Assembly: GCF_002895435.1 (NCBI RefSeq) | Contig: NZ_POYJ01000005.1 | Location: 124,001-188,000, forward strand | DNA length: 64,000 nt | Direction: 5' to 3' | Origin: Aquimarina sediminis | Lineage (GTDB): Bacteria; Bacteroidota; Bacteroidia; Flavobacteriales; Flavobacteriaceae | Shown here: positions 25,364 to 34,974 of the stretch, piece after piece | How the letters are laid out: the number at the start of each line of letters is the position of its first letter | How positions within the stretch are numbered: position 1 is the first letter of the stretch | Made by a program: the position numbers and the translations under genes | The notes under the pieces: generated by a model | What the model was told of the DNA's origin: nothing | The model's database searches: none | Seen by the model: the letters and a program-made list of their open reading frames with translations, nothing else

Positions 25364-26545
25364 ATGAATTATATTCTTTTTGATGGTACTTCGCGTAATG
25401 CATTATTGCCATTTACATATACAAGACCGGTTGCAGAGATCCGGATTGGAATATTAACAATTAGAGAGAAGTGGGAAAAGTATTTGGGATCTACTATTTC
25501 TTCGGTAACCGAAGATTACCTGAGCCACAAATATCCAATGGTCGAATTAGAGGAAAATGTAATGATTAACGCATCTTATTTGCCATCCGACCCTCTTGTT
25601 AATGTTATTAAAGACTTGAAGCCAAAGCAAGCTGTTTTTTATAAAGATGAAGCTGTTGCGTTTTATGTTAAAGAAGATCAAGAAGTAGATTTTGAGGAGT
25701 ATGAAATTATAGAATATGATTCTGAAGTCCTTAGTGTACAAAATACTTGGGATATCTTTTCAAAAAATCATCAGGCGATCGAAAATGATTTTAAACTTCT
25801 TACTCATGATAGAGTAAGCCAACCTATACCAGAAAGTAATAATGTGATTGCACCTGAGAATATTTTTATTGAAAAAGGAGCTAAGCTAGAGTTTACAATG
25901 CTTAATGCAAGTAAAGGACCAATTTATATAGGGAAAGATGCTGAGATCATGGAAGGTAGTATGATTAGAGGTCCTTTTGTACTTGGTGATAAGGCTGTTG
26001 TAAAGATGGGTGCAAAAATCTATGGAGGGACAACTATTGGACCTTACTCCAAGGTTGGAGGAGAAATAAATAACTCTGTTTTGTTTGCAAATTCGAATAA
26101 AGGGCATGATGGATATATGGGAAACTCTGTTATAGGAGAGTGGTGTAATCTTGGAGCTGATACTAATACATCTAATCTTAAAAACAACTATGCTCCAGTA
26201 AGGTTGTGGAGTTATGAAACTGAGAGCTTTGCTAAAACAGGATTAAGGTTTTGTGGTTTAATGATGGGGGATCATTCTAAATGCGGTATTAATACTATGT
26301 TTAATACAGGAACATTGGTTGGGGTGAATGCTAATATTTTTGGGACAGGGTTTCCACGCAATTTTGTACCTAGCTATAGTTGGGGTGGGAATGGAGGTTT
26401 TACGACTTACCTAACCAAAAAAGCTTTTGAGGTAGCAAATGTTGTAATGTCTAGAAGAAAAGTTGAATTTACAGAAGAAGATAAAAAGATTCTAGAACAT
26501 GTTTTTGATGAAACAAAACGATGGAGAAAGAATTACGATTCTTAA
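25364..26545 (+). CDS. GlmU-type bifunctional sugar nucleotidyltransferase/acetyltransferase (Bacteroidota form)
   Basis: The 393-residue protein opens with MNYILFDGTSRNALLPFTYT, the hallmark of the alternative GlmU group found in Bacteroidota. A divergent nucleotidyltransferase N-terminal half is followed by left-handed beta-helix hexapeptide repeats (FVLGDKAVVKMGAKIYGGTT, GEWCNLGADTNTSNLKNNY). The inferred role is UDP-N-acetylglucosamine formation for peptidoglycan. It is a single-gene unit converging with the peptide-binding lipoprotein gene. Confidence 0.9.
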   Translation: MNYILFDGTSRNALLPFTYTRPVAEIRIGILTIREKWEKYLGSTISSVTEDYLSHKYPMVELEENVMINASYLPSDPLVNVIKDLKPKQAVFYKDEAVAFYVKEDQEVDFEEYEIIEYDSEVLSVQNTWDIFSKNHQAIENDFKLLTHDRVSQPIPESNNVIAPENIFIEKGAKLEFTMLNASKGPIYIGKDAEIMEGSMIRGPFVLGDKAVVKMGAKIYGGTTIGPYSKVGGEINNSVLFANSNKGHDGYMGNSVIGEWCNLGADTNTSNLKNNYAPVRLWSYETESFAKTGLRFCGLMMGDHSKCGINTMFNTGTLVGVNANIFGTGFPRNFVPSYSWGGNGGFTTYLTKKAFEVANVVMSRRKVEFTEEDKKILEHVFDETKRWRKNYDS

Positions 26546-26630
26546 ATTCCAATTTTGAAAACTGGTTATAAAATGCTTTATGAGGTTTAAAAAGTTTTAA
26601 TATTTTCGATGGCTATCGCTGTCGGAAAGT

Positions 26631-28259
26631 TTATTTTTTTTCTTTCCAAACTCGTTTTAGTACTAAGAAATTTTGAGGGTTATTAGTGAGTCCTTTTACG
26701 TTTTTTTGAGTAAACCTAACTACCTGATCATAATATAAAGGAACGATAGGGGCGTTAGCGATAATGATAGAGTCCATTTTTGCATAATGCTGTTCTCTTA
26801 CTTTGGTGTCCATGATAAGGAAGCTCTCTTCGTATAGCTGGTCAAAAGTTTCATTCTTGAAATGAGTGTAGTTAGGACCATTGGGTGTAAAGTTTTTGCT
26901 ATAATATGGAGAGAGGAAATTTTCGGCATCTGGGTAATCAGCAATCCAGCTTGCGCGAAAAGAGTCGAGTTTTCCGGTCCATTTTTTTTGACGTATTGTA
27001 GAAGAGGGCATAACATCAACAATAACATTTAGTCCGGCTTTTTCAAGTTCTCGTTGTATAAATTCACAAATACTCTGATAGTTGGAATCGGTAGCTAGCC
27101 GTATTGTTGGTTTGTTGTTACCAGTTTGTTTTTTGAACTGATCTACTAATTGACGCGCTTTTTCTGGGTTATATTCATATCCAGGAATATTGTTAAACCC
27201 AGGCATACCTTTTGGTATAAAACCATTAATGGCTGGAGTGCCTATGCCATTTTTTAGATACGTTATCATTTTTTTTCTGTCGAACCCATAATTAATAGCT
27301 TTTCTTAATAACTCAGATTGAATCTCTTTTTTATCTGTATCTAAATAAAAACCTAGATACTCAGAATTTAGATACGAACCTTTGCTAATGTTTACGCGAT
27401 TTTTGTATTTATCTCTTAGTTTTCCGCTAGGGGTTAATAATTCATCTTTATAAGAAGCATCTAGACTGTTTAATAAATCGATTTTTCCTTGAGCAAATTG
27501 TAAGAATTCACTTTGTTTATCAGGTAAAAATGTAATAGCAACAGCTTCTAGATATGGGAGTTGCTTTCCTTTTTCGTCTTTTTCAAAATACAACTCATTT
27601 CTGCGAAGTACAAGTTTTACGTTTTCTTCCCACATCTTAAATTTGAAAGGACCTGTTCCGATAGGGTTTGATCTAAATTGTTGCCCATAGTGTTCTACGA
27701 TTTCCTTTGGAACAACAGAGCAATATCGCATGCCTAACAATCCTAAAAACGCGGGAAAAGGTTTTTTTAATTTGATTTTAAATATCGTATCGCTAATGGC
27801 TTCGTATTTTTCAACATTTTTTAACACCCAGTTTCCTGGTGATGCCACATTGGGGTTAATAATTCTATCAAAACTATATACAAAATCTTTTGCTGTTACC
27901 AATCGGGAACTATCTTTTGTCTTAAATTGTTTATGCTTGTGAAACCTCACATCATTTCTTAAGATAAAAGTGTATTCTAAAGCATTTTCAGAAATTTCCC
28001 ATTTTTTTGCTATATCTGGTTTGATGTGCAAAGAATCATCCAATTGGATTAAACCATTAAATAATTGATTTGTAGACCATATATTAGCTACATCTCTGGC
28101 GAATGCGGGATCCAAGGAGCTAATGTTCTCATATTGATTATAGCGAAATACTAAGTGATCTCTATTTTCTTTAGAATAATCTTTACAAGAAATCAAAGAG
28201 AGTAATGTGTAAATCACTGTTAAGTAGCGAGTTGTGTTAAATTTATGAATAAACCTCAA
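26631..28259 (-). CDS. Peptide/nickel-type ABC substrate-binding lipoprotein
   Basis: The 542-residue protein carries a signal peptide with lipobox LISC near residue 25 and the SBP_bac_5 (OppA/DppA) fold: YENISSLDPAFARDVANIW, the WEISENALEYTFILRNDVRFH segment and the family motif TAKDFVYSFDRI. It should bind peptides at the outer face of the inner membrane. No permease or ATPase genes are adjacent, so its partner transporter is encoded elsewhere or it works alone. It is divergent from mtaB. Confidence 0.93.
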   Translation of the reverse strand: MRFIHKFNTTRYLTVIYTLLSLISCKDYSKENRDHLVFRYNQYENISSLDPAFARDVANIWSTNQLFNGLIQLDDSLHIKPDIAKKWEISENALEYTFILRNDVRFHKHKQFKTKDSSRLVTAKDFVYSFDRIINPNVASPGNWVLKNVEKYEAISDTIFKIKLKKPFPAFLGLLGMRYCSVVPKEIVEHYGQQFRSNPIGTGPFKFKMWEENVKLVLRRNELYFEKDEKGKQLPYLEAVAITFLPDKQSEFLQFAQGKIDLLNSLDASYKDELLTPSGKLRDKYKNRVNISKGSYLNSEYLGFYLDTDKKEIQSELLRKAINYGFDRKKMITYLKNGIGTPAINGFIPKGMPGFNNIPGYEYNPEKARQLVDQFKKQTGNNKPTIRLATDSNYQSICEFIQRELEKAGLNVIVDVMPSSTIRQKKWTGKLDSFRASWIADYPDAENFLSPYYSKNFTPNGPNYTHFKNETFDQLYEESFLIMDTKVREQHYAKMDSIIIANAPIVPLYYDQVVRFTQKNVKGLTNNPQNFLVLKRVWKEKK

Positions 28260-28283
28260 TTTTAGTAAATGAATTATTGTTGG

Positions 28284-28291
28284 TATATTTG
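28284..28291 (+). promoter_or_regulatory. -7 box of mtaB
   Basis: TATATTTG matches TAnnTTTG, giving a leader of about 95 nt before the mtaB start; no TTG at the -33 position. Confidence 0.45.
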
Positions 28292-28391
28292 CACCCTAAA
28301 AATTTATTCTAAAGCGACTCAATATTTTTGAGTTTTGTTACGGGTAAATATAAAGAGATTTCTGCCGTTGCGGAAATGACACTTATGTTTT

Positions 28392-29720
28392 ATGAGAAAA
28401 AAAGTTGCTTTTTATACGCTTGGTTGTAAGCTAAATTTTTCGGAAACTTCTACTATCGCAAGAGATTTTACAGATGAAGGCTTCGATCGTGTAGATTTTT
28501 CTGAAAATGCAGATATTTATGTGATAAATACATGTTCTGTTACTGAAAATGCAGATAAAAGATTTAAAACTATAGTAAAACAGGCTCAAAAAACAAACCC
28601 AGATGCTTTTGTTGCTGCCGTAGGCTGTTATGCTCAGTTAAAACCTGAAGAATTAGCTTCTGTTGATGGGGTTGATTTGGTTTTGGGAGCTACAGAAAAA
28701 TTTAAGATTACCGATTATATTAATGATCTTTCCAAAAATGAATTTGGAGAAGTGCATTCTTGTGAGATTGAAGAAGCTGATTTTTATGTAGGAAGTTATT
28801 CTATAGGGGATCGTACCAGGGCATTTTTAAAAGTGCAGGATGGATGTGATTATAAATGTACCTATTGTACTATTCCTTTGGCTAGAGGGATTTCACGAAG
28901 TGATACACTGCAAAATGTATTAAAAAATGCTAAAGAAATTTCTGAAAAAGGGATAAAAGAAATTGTGCTTACAGGTGTTAATATTGGGGATTATGGCAAG
29001 GGTGAATTTGGGAATAAAAAACATGAGCATACCTTTTTTGAACTAGTACAAGCGTTAGATGTTGTTGATGGGATAGAGCGATTAAGGATTTCGTCTATCG
29101 AACCAAATTTGCTTAAAAATGAAACCATAGATTTTGTTGCTAGATCTAGAACTTTTGTGCCGCATTTTCATATACCCTTACAGTCTGGAAATGATGAGAT
29201 CTTAAAATTAATGCGCCGTAGGTATTTAAGTAACCTATATGTGGATCGAGTACATAAAATTAAAGAAGTAATGCCTCATGCATGTATTGGGGTTGATGTT
29301 ATTGTTGGTTTCCCTGGAGAAACAGATGATCATTTTTTGGATACATATAATTTTTTGTCTCAATTAGATATATCATATTTACATGTGTTTACGTATTCTG
29401 AAAGAGATAATACTGTTGCAACTAGTTTAGACGGTACTGTTTCTCATGATGTAAGAAAGAAAAGGAGTAAAATGCTTCGAGGGTTATCGGTCAAAAAGAG
29501 AAGAGCGTTCTATGAAAGTCAATTAGGAACTGAGAGGATAGTGTTGTTTGAATCAGAAAATAAAGAAGGGTATATCAACGGATTTACAGAAAATTATGTG
29601 AAGGTAAAAATGCCATGGAATCCTTCATATGTCAATACCTTGCACAAAGTAAAACTAACTAATATAGATGACGATGGTTCAGTTCGGTTTGATTTTATAG
29701 GAGAGGAAGTAAAAGTATAA
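28392..29720 (+). CDS. mtaB: tRNA (t6A37) methylthiotransferase MtaB
   Basis: The 442-residue radical-SAM methylthiotransferase converts t6A37 to ms2t6A37 in tRNA. The N-terminal UPF0004 domain supplies cluster cysteines 12, 48 and 79 (TLGCKLN, INTCSV, VGCYAQ); the radical-SAM cluster uses Cys152, 156 and 159 (GCDYKCTYC). A TRAM-like C-terminal domain follows. The opening KVAFYTLGCKLNFSETS is specific for MtaB rather than MiaB or RimO. It is a single gene ended by a bidirectional hairpin. Confidence 0.96.
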   Translation: MRKKVAFYTLGCKLNFSETSTIARDFTDEGFDRVDFSENADIYVINTCSVTENADKRFKTIVKQAQKTNPDAFVAAVGCYAQLKPEELASVDGVDLVLGATEKFKITDYINDLSKNEFGEVHSCEIEEADFYVGSYSIGDRTRAFLKVQDGCDYKCTYCTIPLARGISRSDTLQNVLKNAKEISEKGIKEIVLTGVNIGDYGKGEFGNKKHEHTFFELVQALDVVDGIERLRISSIEPNLLKNETIDFVARSRTFVPHFHIPLQSGNDEILKLMRRRYLSNLYVDRVHKIKEVMPHACIGVDVIVGFPGETDDHFLDTYNFLSQLDISYLHVFTYSERDNTVATSLDGTVSHDVRKKRSKMLRGLSVKKRRAFYESQLGTERIVLFESENKEGYINGFTENYVKVKMPWNPSYVNTLHKVKLTNIDDDGSVRFDFIGEEVKV

Positions 29721-29747
29721 GTATAAGGTCTATGTGATGTTCTAATA

Positions 29748-29777
29748 AAAAAAATCTGCAAGTGCAGATTTTTTTTT
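29748..29777. terminator. Bidirectional terminator between mtaB and the GNAT-like gene
   Basis: ATCTGC (29754-29759) and GCAGAT (29764-29769) with loop AAGT, flanked by A7 and T9, end transcripts from both sides. Confidence 0.85.
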
Positions 29778-29789
29778 ATTAGAAGTAGA

Positions 29790-30101
29790 CTATATGTTTA
29801 TTCCTACTGGAAGTAAATCTTTATATTTCCGTCTATTTTTTCGCATAAACTTTGCGATAATAGGACTAGTAGGAACTAATCTGATATTGCGCTCTTCAAT
29901 TAAATTAAAAACTGCAATAATAAAATCTTGTTCGTACCCTTTTTCAAGATGCTCTTCACTCATGATAAGTTTAGTTAGGAAAATTTTTCTTTCCTGTAGC
30001 GCGTATTCAATCTTCGCTTTTTGATCGTAAATTGTAGTTTCGAATTGTCTTAGAAATTCATTGTCTATAATTTCTAATTCAATAGCACTCATGTTCTCCA
30101 T
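29790..30101 (-). CDS. GNAT-like N-acetyltransferase of the YjdJ type
   Basis: The start at 30101 (MENMSAIELEI) is preferred to the upstream ATG at 30131; an ATG three codons later is also possible. The roughly 103-residue protein has the compact acetyltransferase features of small GCN5-related proteins (Acetyltransf_CG): a beta-strand core YALQERKIFLTKLIMSEEHL, a charged helix, and the ending VPTSPIIAKFMRKNRRKYKD. The substrate is unknown. Confidence 0.85.
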   Translation of the reverse strand: MENMSAIELEIIDNEFLRQFETTIYDQKAKIEYALQERKIFLTKLIMSEEHLEKGYEQDFIIAVFNLIEERNIRLVPTSPIIAKFMRKNRRKYKDLLPVGINI

Positions 30102-30384
30102 ATTTTTTAAAATTATGAGGTATTTAATCAAATATATAAGGGGTTAGCCTTACTAATCATAACTGTTGTGTGGCGGTAAAACATTCAAAATAAGACCTAA
30201 AAAAAGTTGCCAATAGTTTTAAATTTTTTACCTTACCTAACAAAGATTTGTTAGTTCTAAAATTCCCTTTTGCAAAAAAATAAACTCTATGTTTCCTTTT
30301 ATCTATGAAAGGAAAATAATAGCTTTGAATTGCAAAGATAAGGAAATTAGAGCTTTAAATTTTAAACCCACTGTTAAAATACCT

Positions 30385-31050
30385 ATGTCGCAGGAAGTTA
30401 GCTATGTTTATTTTGTACCAGGAATGGCTGCAGATGTTTCTATTTTCGAATTTATAAGGCTTTCTAAAGATAAGTTTGTAAGTCAAACCTTACCTTGGAA
30501 AATCCCTGAAAAGAACGAATCTATCGAAGATTATGCCAAACGAATGTGTGAAGAAATTAAACACGAAAATTGCATTTTGGTAGGTGTTTCTTTTGGAGGA
30601 ATAATGGTACAGGAAATGAGTAAATTCTTGAAGGTAAAAAGACTTATTATCATATCAAGTGTTAAAAATAAGTATGAATTGCCAAAACGGATAAAATTTG
30701 CTCGAAAAACAAAAGCATATAAGTTACTGCCCACCTCGATAGTATCGAGAATTGAAAACTGGGAAAAACTTGCTTTTGGCGAGTTTGCAAAGAAACGTGC
30801 AGCAATGTATCAAAAGTACTTATCCGTAAATGATAAACGGTATTTGGACTGGGCCATTGAAGAAATGGTTTGTTGGGATCAAGAAAAAACACTAGAGGGG
30901 ATTATACATATTCATGGAAATAAAGATATTGTTTTTCCTATTGAAAATATTAAAAACTGCATTGTAGTGGATCAAGGAACACATGTTATGGTTATAAATA
31001 GAGCTAGATGGTTTAACAAGAATTTACCCGAAATAATTAATGATAACTAG
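30385..31050 (+). CDS. Alpha/beta-hydrolase fold protein
   Basis: The start chosen is ATG at 30385 (MSQEVSYVYFVPGMAADVS), where the first core strand begins; the open frame reaches 32 codons further up to 30289, but that part is lysine-rich and unlike the family. The nucleophile elbow is GVSFGG and the catalytic histidine lies in DQGTHVMVI near the end; the acid is probably in HGNKDIVFP. The substrate is unknown. Confidence 0.82.
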   Translation: MSQEVSYVYFVPGMAADVSIFEFIRLSKDKFVSQTLPWKIPEKNESIEDYAKRMCEEIKHENCILVGVSFGGIMVQEMSKFLKVKRLIIISSVKNKYELPKRIKFARKTKAYKLLPTSIVSRIENWEKLAFGEFAKKRAAMYQKYLSVNDKRYLDWAIEEMVCWDQEKTLEGIIHIHGNKDIVFPIENIKNCIVVDQGTHVMVINRARWFNKNLPEIINDN

Positions 31051-31123
31051 CGTTAGTCTAGTTTTTTTGCATTATATTGTACAATAAAATTTTATTCCCC
31101 AATAAAATCAAAATCTACTTACA

Positions 31124-32071
31124 ATGAAAATGATAAAGAAAGCCTTAGTCTTTTTGGGTGTGTTGTTTACCTTTGGAATTCTTGTTAATGCTACTCAGGA
31201 AGAACCTCAAAAACCTGTTGCTCAAGAAGCTTTAGAAGAAAAGTTAATAAATGACTATAATGTCTATGCTATAGCGATGCCAGATAATCTTAATTTTTCT
31301 GGTGAGTTGGTTCCTGTTGAAAACCCTGATATACGAGAAAGAATGGATAGAGAATTGCTAGTTAATACGTACTGGCAGTCAAATGGGTTGTTGCTTTTTA
31401 AAAGGGCAAACAAATATTTTCCAATTATAGAACCTATTCTTAAAGAACACGGAGTTCCTGAGGATTTTAAATACTTGGCTGTTATAGAAAGTAGTTTAAC
31501 TCAAGCAGTATCGCCTGCAAGAGCTACTGGTTTTTGGCAAATATTAAAAGGCACAGCAAAAGAGTATGGATTAGAAGTGAATCAAAATGTTGATGAGCGC
31601 TATCATATTGAAAAATCTACTGAAGTGGCATGTAGATATCTTAAAAGCGCTAAAGAAAAATTTGGTTCATGGACTCTTGCAGCGGCGGCATATAATGCTG
31701 GTAGAGCAGGGATAAACCGACGATTAGAAAAACAGCAGGCTACTACATATTATGATCTTTTATTAGGAGAAGAGACTGGACGATATGTGTTTAGGATTGT
31801 TGCCTTAAAAGAGATTTTAAGCAACCCCAAAAGGTATGGATTTAACTTTAGTGATGAGGACTTGTATCACCATATTCCTACTTTTAATGTGTTAGTGGAT
31901 GAGCCTATTACTGATTTTAATAAATTTGCTCAGCAGTACAATATAAACTATAAAATCTTAAAACTTCATAATCCTTGGTTAAGAGAGGCGCACTTAAATA
32001 ATACATCTGGTAAAGAATATCTTATAAAAATACCAAGAGAAGGTTATTACAAAACTGGTGTAGGGCAATAA
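31124..32071 (+). CDS. Lytic murein transglycosylase, MltD-like
   Basis: The 315-residue exported protein has a signal peptide (MKMIKKALVFLGVLFTFGI) and an SLT domain with catalytic glutamate in LAVIESSLTQAVSPARATGF, then WQIL, AAAAYNAGRAGINR and a LysM-like tail (FNKFAQQYNINYKILKLHNP). It cleaves peptidoglycan with formation of anhydro-muramoyl ends. The spacing of 73 bp to the upstream hydrolase gene leaves room for its own promoter. Confidence 0.93.
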   Translation: MKMIKKALVFLGVLFTFGILVNATQEEPQKPVAQEALEEKLINDYNVYAIAMPDNLNFSGELVPVENPDIRERMDRELLVNTYWQSNGLLLFKRANKYFPIIEPILKEHGVPEDFKYLAVIESSLTQAVSPARATGFWQILKGTAKEYGLEVNQNVDERYHIEKSTEVACRYLKSAKEKFGSWTLAAAAYNAGRAGINRRLEKQQATTYYDLLLGEETGRYVFRIVALKEILSNPKRYGFNFSDEDLYHHIPTFNVLVDEPITDFNKFAQQYNINYKILKLHNPWLREAHLNNTSGKEYLIKIPREGYYKTGVGQ

Positions 32072-32169
32072 TAGTATTTTATTTTTTTAAGTTTTTTTGC
32101 TTGGATTTTCTACTTGTTTAAAGTTGGATGTTATATTTTTGACTGTAAAGAATCGATAATTTTAGGCAA

Positions 32170-32538
32170 ATGAATACTTCTATACTTATTTCACTCATCC
32201 TAATAGGGTTGTTAGCAGGATTTTTTAGCGGAACTCTAGGGATAGGAGGGAGTGTTATAATGATTCCGCTGTTAATATTATGGGTTAATTTTTCTCAGCA
32301 CGAAGCTCAAGGTACAAGTTTGGCAGTACTAGCTGTTCCTGTAACATTATTGGCAGCTTACAACTATTATCAAGAAGGTTTTGTAAACTGGAAGTACGCA
32401 GTTATAATAGCAATTACTTTTATTATAGGAGGATATTTGGGAAGTAAACTAGCGATATCTATAAATCAAGCACTGTTAAAAAAAATCTTTGGAGGCGTAT
32501 TAATTTTGGTAGCCATAAAGATGATTTTTGGAAAATAA
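32170..32538 (+). CDS. TauE/SafE-family membrane protein, half-length
   Basis: The 122-residue protein has four hydrophobic helices with the family motif GLLAGFFSGTLGIGGSVIMI and a repeat GGYLGSKLA. Full TauE/SafE anion exporters are about 250 residues with two such halves; this is a single half, so it may work as a dimer. The substrate, possibly sulfite or a sulfonate, is inferred from the family only. Confidence 0.9.
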   Translation: MNTSILISLILIGLLAGFFSGTLGIGGSVIMIPLLILWVNFSQHEAQGTSLAVLAVPVTLLAAYNYYQEGFVNWKYAVIIAITFIIGGYLGSKLAISINQALLKKIFGGVLILVAIKMIFGK

Positions 32539-32547
32539 AGCAGCTTT

Positions 32548-33357
32548 CTAATTGTTGTCCTTGTTGTTTATAGAGTCACGTTCCCTTTTGTAACGTTCAT
32601 ATTCTTCATCAATATTACGCTCTTCATCAGTACGTTTGTCGATATTCTCTTCTGGGCTAGTTATATTATTAGTGCTAAGTTCGGTATCTAGATCTAGATT
32701 AGCAATAAGAAGAGAAACTCCTTTGGACAATGAGTTAAAATGAATATTATACGAATTGGTTAAAGTTTCGCTAGAGTGATGGGTGACTACTTTTCTTATG
32801 TCTAAGATTTTTTTATCACCATCCATAAAATACATCATAGGGAAACCTAATGCATGCTTTAGTTTGTTGATTATATATGAATCCTTATTTGTTTTTTCGT
32901 CAATATGAACCAGTTGAATATTTTGATTATATTCTTTTGCTTTCTCCTTGAGACTTTCCTTATTATCCCAGAAAAGAACTACAAAGTCAATCTGGTCATG
33001 AAATCGATCTGCCAAATCATTTAAAGCTGGGATTTCACCAATACCAGGAACACACCAAGATGCATACGAGATAAGAAACATGGGTTTTTCGTAATCTTCT
33101 AATAAGATAGGTTCTCCTTTTATCGGGTAAACACTAAAGTTGTCCATATAGGTTCCACTTAGGTGATTAGTCACCAAAGAATCAAACAAAAATTCTGCTC
33201 GCTCCAAGTCTTGATCTTGATATGCAGCATCAATTTTTTGATTGTATTTTACAATATGGGCAGAAATAGCAACCGAAAATGGTATTTTCCTTTCTTCTTG
33301 CGCATAGGAATGATTAAAACATAAAAAGAGTATTCCCAGTACTAATAATTTCTTCAT
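32548..33357 (-). CDS. Exported thioredoxin-like (TlpA/ResA-type) protein with a broken CxxC
   Basis: The start is ATG at 33357 (MKKLLVLGILFLCFNHSYAQ, a signal peptide); the upstream in-frame ATG would only add residues before it. The roughly 269-residue protein shows the thioredoxin fold with SYASWCVPGIGEIPALNDLA. The canonical WCxPC motif is Trp101-Cys102-Val-Pro-Gly105, so the second cysteine is absent. The C-terminus is a charged, asparagine-rich tail. It cannot work as a normal disulfide reductase; a structural or one-cysteine role is possible. The 3' end converges with the TauE-like gene (9 bp apart). Confidence 0.85.
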   Translation of the reverse strand: MKKLLVLGILFLCFNHSYAQEERKIPFSVAISAHIVKYNQKIDAAYQDQDLERAEFLFDSLVTNHLSGTYMDNFSVYPIKGEPILLEDYEKPMFLISYASWCVPGIGEIPALNDLADRFHDQIDFVVLFWDNKESLKEKAKEYNQNIQLVHIDEKTNKDSYIINKLKHALGFPMMYFMDGDKKILDIRKVVTHHSSETLTNSYNIHFNSLSKGVSLLIANLDLDTELSTNNITSPEENIDKRTDEERNIDEEYERYKRERDSINNKDNN

Positions 33358-33494
33358 TATAAATAGATTACGGTAGCTAATGTAGTATAAAGCTGTCAAA
33401 AAAACATTTTTTAGATGTAAATTTTAAGTATTATCCCAATAATAAAACCTTCTAACGATTATATTAAACGTAAGTTTTAATACAATTAGTATGC

Positions 33495-34010
33495 CTAAAT
33501 TTTCTTCATTTGCTGTTTCATCATTGTTATTTGATCTTTTAGCATATTGTGCTTATCTAATTTCTTAGCTTCAGTAAGCAACATTTGAGCTTCTCTCTTA
33601 CGACGTTTGGTCATAGCAATACCTGCAAGGTTTAACTTGGCGACAGCGAGATCTTGATTCATAGATAATCCTAGTTTAATGGCCTTTTTTAGATACTTTT
33701 CGGCTTGCGTTATATTAGTTTGGGATAGCATAATACCAAGAAGGTAGTTATAGTATCCCTGTTGCTTTAAGGTAAGCGCGCTTTCTGGGTTTTTAATTTT
33801 GTCCAACCATTTTCGGGCTCCATCAAAATCCTGTTTGCGTAATCTTAAGAAAGCAAGGAGGATTAATTCGTTTTTAAAATATAGAAAAACAAAAATAGCA
33901 GCTAGTAAAATAAGCATGATTCCATTACCTATATACCCCTCTATTATTTGCCATACTGCTACACCGATAATGATTGCTGCGATTACTAGTTTTATATTCT
34001 TATTGTACAT
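33495..34010 (-). CDS. Membrane-anchored TPR-like protein
   Basis: The 171-residue protein has two N-terminal membrane helices (about residues 8-45) followed by helical repeats of tetratricopeptide type (LRKQDFDGARKWLDKIKNPE, YYNYLLGIMLSQTNITQAEK, LNLAGIAMTKRRKREAQMLL). TPR modules bind proteins. It follows the DUF6263-like gene by 8 bp and is probably cotranscribed with it. Confidence 0.85.
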   Translation of the reverse strand: MYNKNIKLVIAAIIIGVAVWQIIEGYIGNGIMLILLAAIFVFLYFKNELILLAFLRLRKQDFDGARKWLDKIKNPESALTLKQQGYYNYLLGIMLSQTNITQAEKYLKKAIKLGLSMNQDLAVAKLNLAGIAMTKRRKREAQMLLTEAKKLDKHNMLKDQITMMKQQMKKI

Positions 34011-34018
34011 TATAAAGT

Positions 34019-34903
34019 TTATTTTATTGTTTTGTAGTTGTTTTTGAATTCTATTGATGTGGGTATTTTGGTATCTCCCATTGCTGGAATTAAGGTGTGT
34101 CCTTTACAAATACCCTCTGTAATTCCTTCTTTTAGTACCCCCGTTTTATTATTAACTATAATTTCCGATTTTTGAGAACCCGTAACAATGATAGTTACAT
34201 TATCATCTGTATTGCTCATTTCTACATCAGCGATTCCCGTAACTGTGGTAGATTCATTATTGATAGTAGTAATTTCCCATTTGTTTTTGCTTTTCATTTT
34301 TCCGATATATTCATTTTCCCAGATGTCACCTATGATTCCTTTATTAGCATCGTAGATAAAAGTCATCTGTTCAAAACTAGCTATTAATTCTTTATTTCCC
34401 CATTGTTTGTTTAAAGTAGCTCGAATCTTTTTTATAGTAGCCGGGTCTGTAATGTTAGCACTTTTAATCATGCTATCAAAAAGGGAGTCTGCGCCTTCTA
34501 AAGCATTAATTTTTCCATTTTTTTGCATTACAATAGTAATAGGAGAATTAATCAGACCTTGAAAAATTAACCCTTGTATATCATTAGGTTTAGGGTTTAT
34601 AGAAGTATCAATATTCATAAGATCACCAAGAGTTGGTGAGTTAATTTTCATTTTGAATGTTTTATATTTCAACTCTATATAAAGCAAATCACTTTCTTCT
34701 TTTGTGACAAGAAAGGATATATCTGCGCTAATTTTATTTATTATAATCTGTTTATTACCTGAGATGTCTTGAGTAATTATTTGTTCAGCATCCTGATGCA
34801 ATGAAAAAGAATCACCAGTAGTCAAATTATATTGTAACTTAGTCTGAGAAAACCCAGTAAAGAATAGTAATAATAGGAATATAAAAATGGCTTGTTTTTT
34901 CAT
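34019..34903 (-). CDS. Exported protein of unknown function, DUF6263-like
   Basis: The start is ATG at 34903 (MKKQAIFIFLLLLFFTGFSQ, a signal peptide); the longer frame up to 35101 overlaps the L34 promoter and gene and is not credible. The roughly 294-residue protein is mostly beta-strand with KLQYNLTTGDSFSLHQDAEQ near the mature N-terminus, a pattern shared by DUF6263 proteins. It is divergent from the L34 gene and precedes the TPR-like gene. Confidence 0.8.
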   Translation of the reverse strand: MKKQAIFIFLLLLFFTGFSQTKLQYNLTTGDSFSLHQDAEQIITQDISGNKQIIINKISADISFLVTKEESDLLYIELKYKTFKMKINSPTLGDLMNIDTSINPKPNDIQGLIFQGLINSPITIVMQKNGKINALEGADSLFDSMIKSANITDPATIKKIRATLNKQWGNKELIASFEQMTFIYDANKGIIGDIWENEYIGKMKSKNKWEITTINNESTTVTGIADVEMSNTDDNVTIIVTGSQKSEIIVNNKTGVLKEGITEGICKGHTLIPAMGDTKIPTSIEFKNNYKTIK

Positions 34904-34974
34904 TAAAAGTGGCTTGTTACTTTCTTCTGCAAAGAAACTAATTTTTTTGGATAAAAAATATTTGATATTTACGT

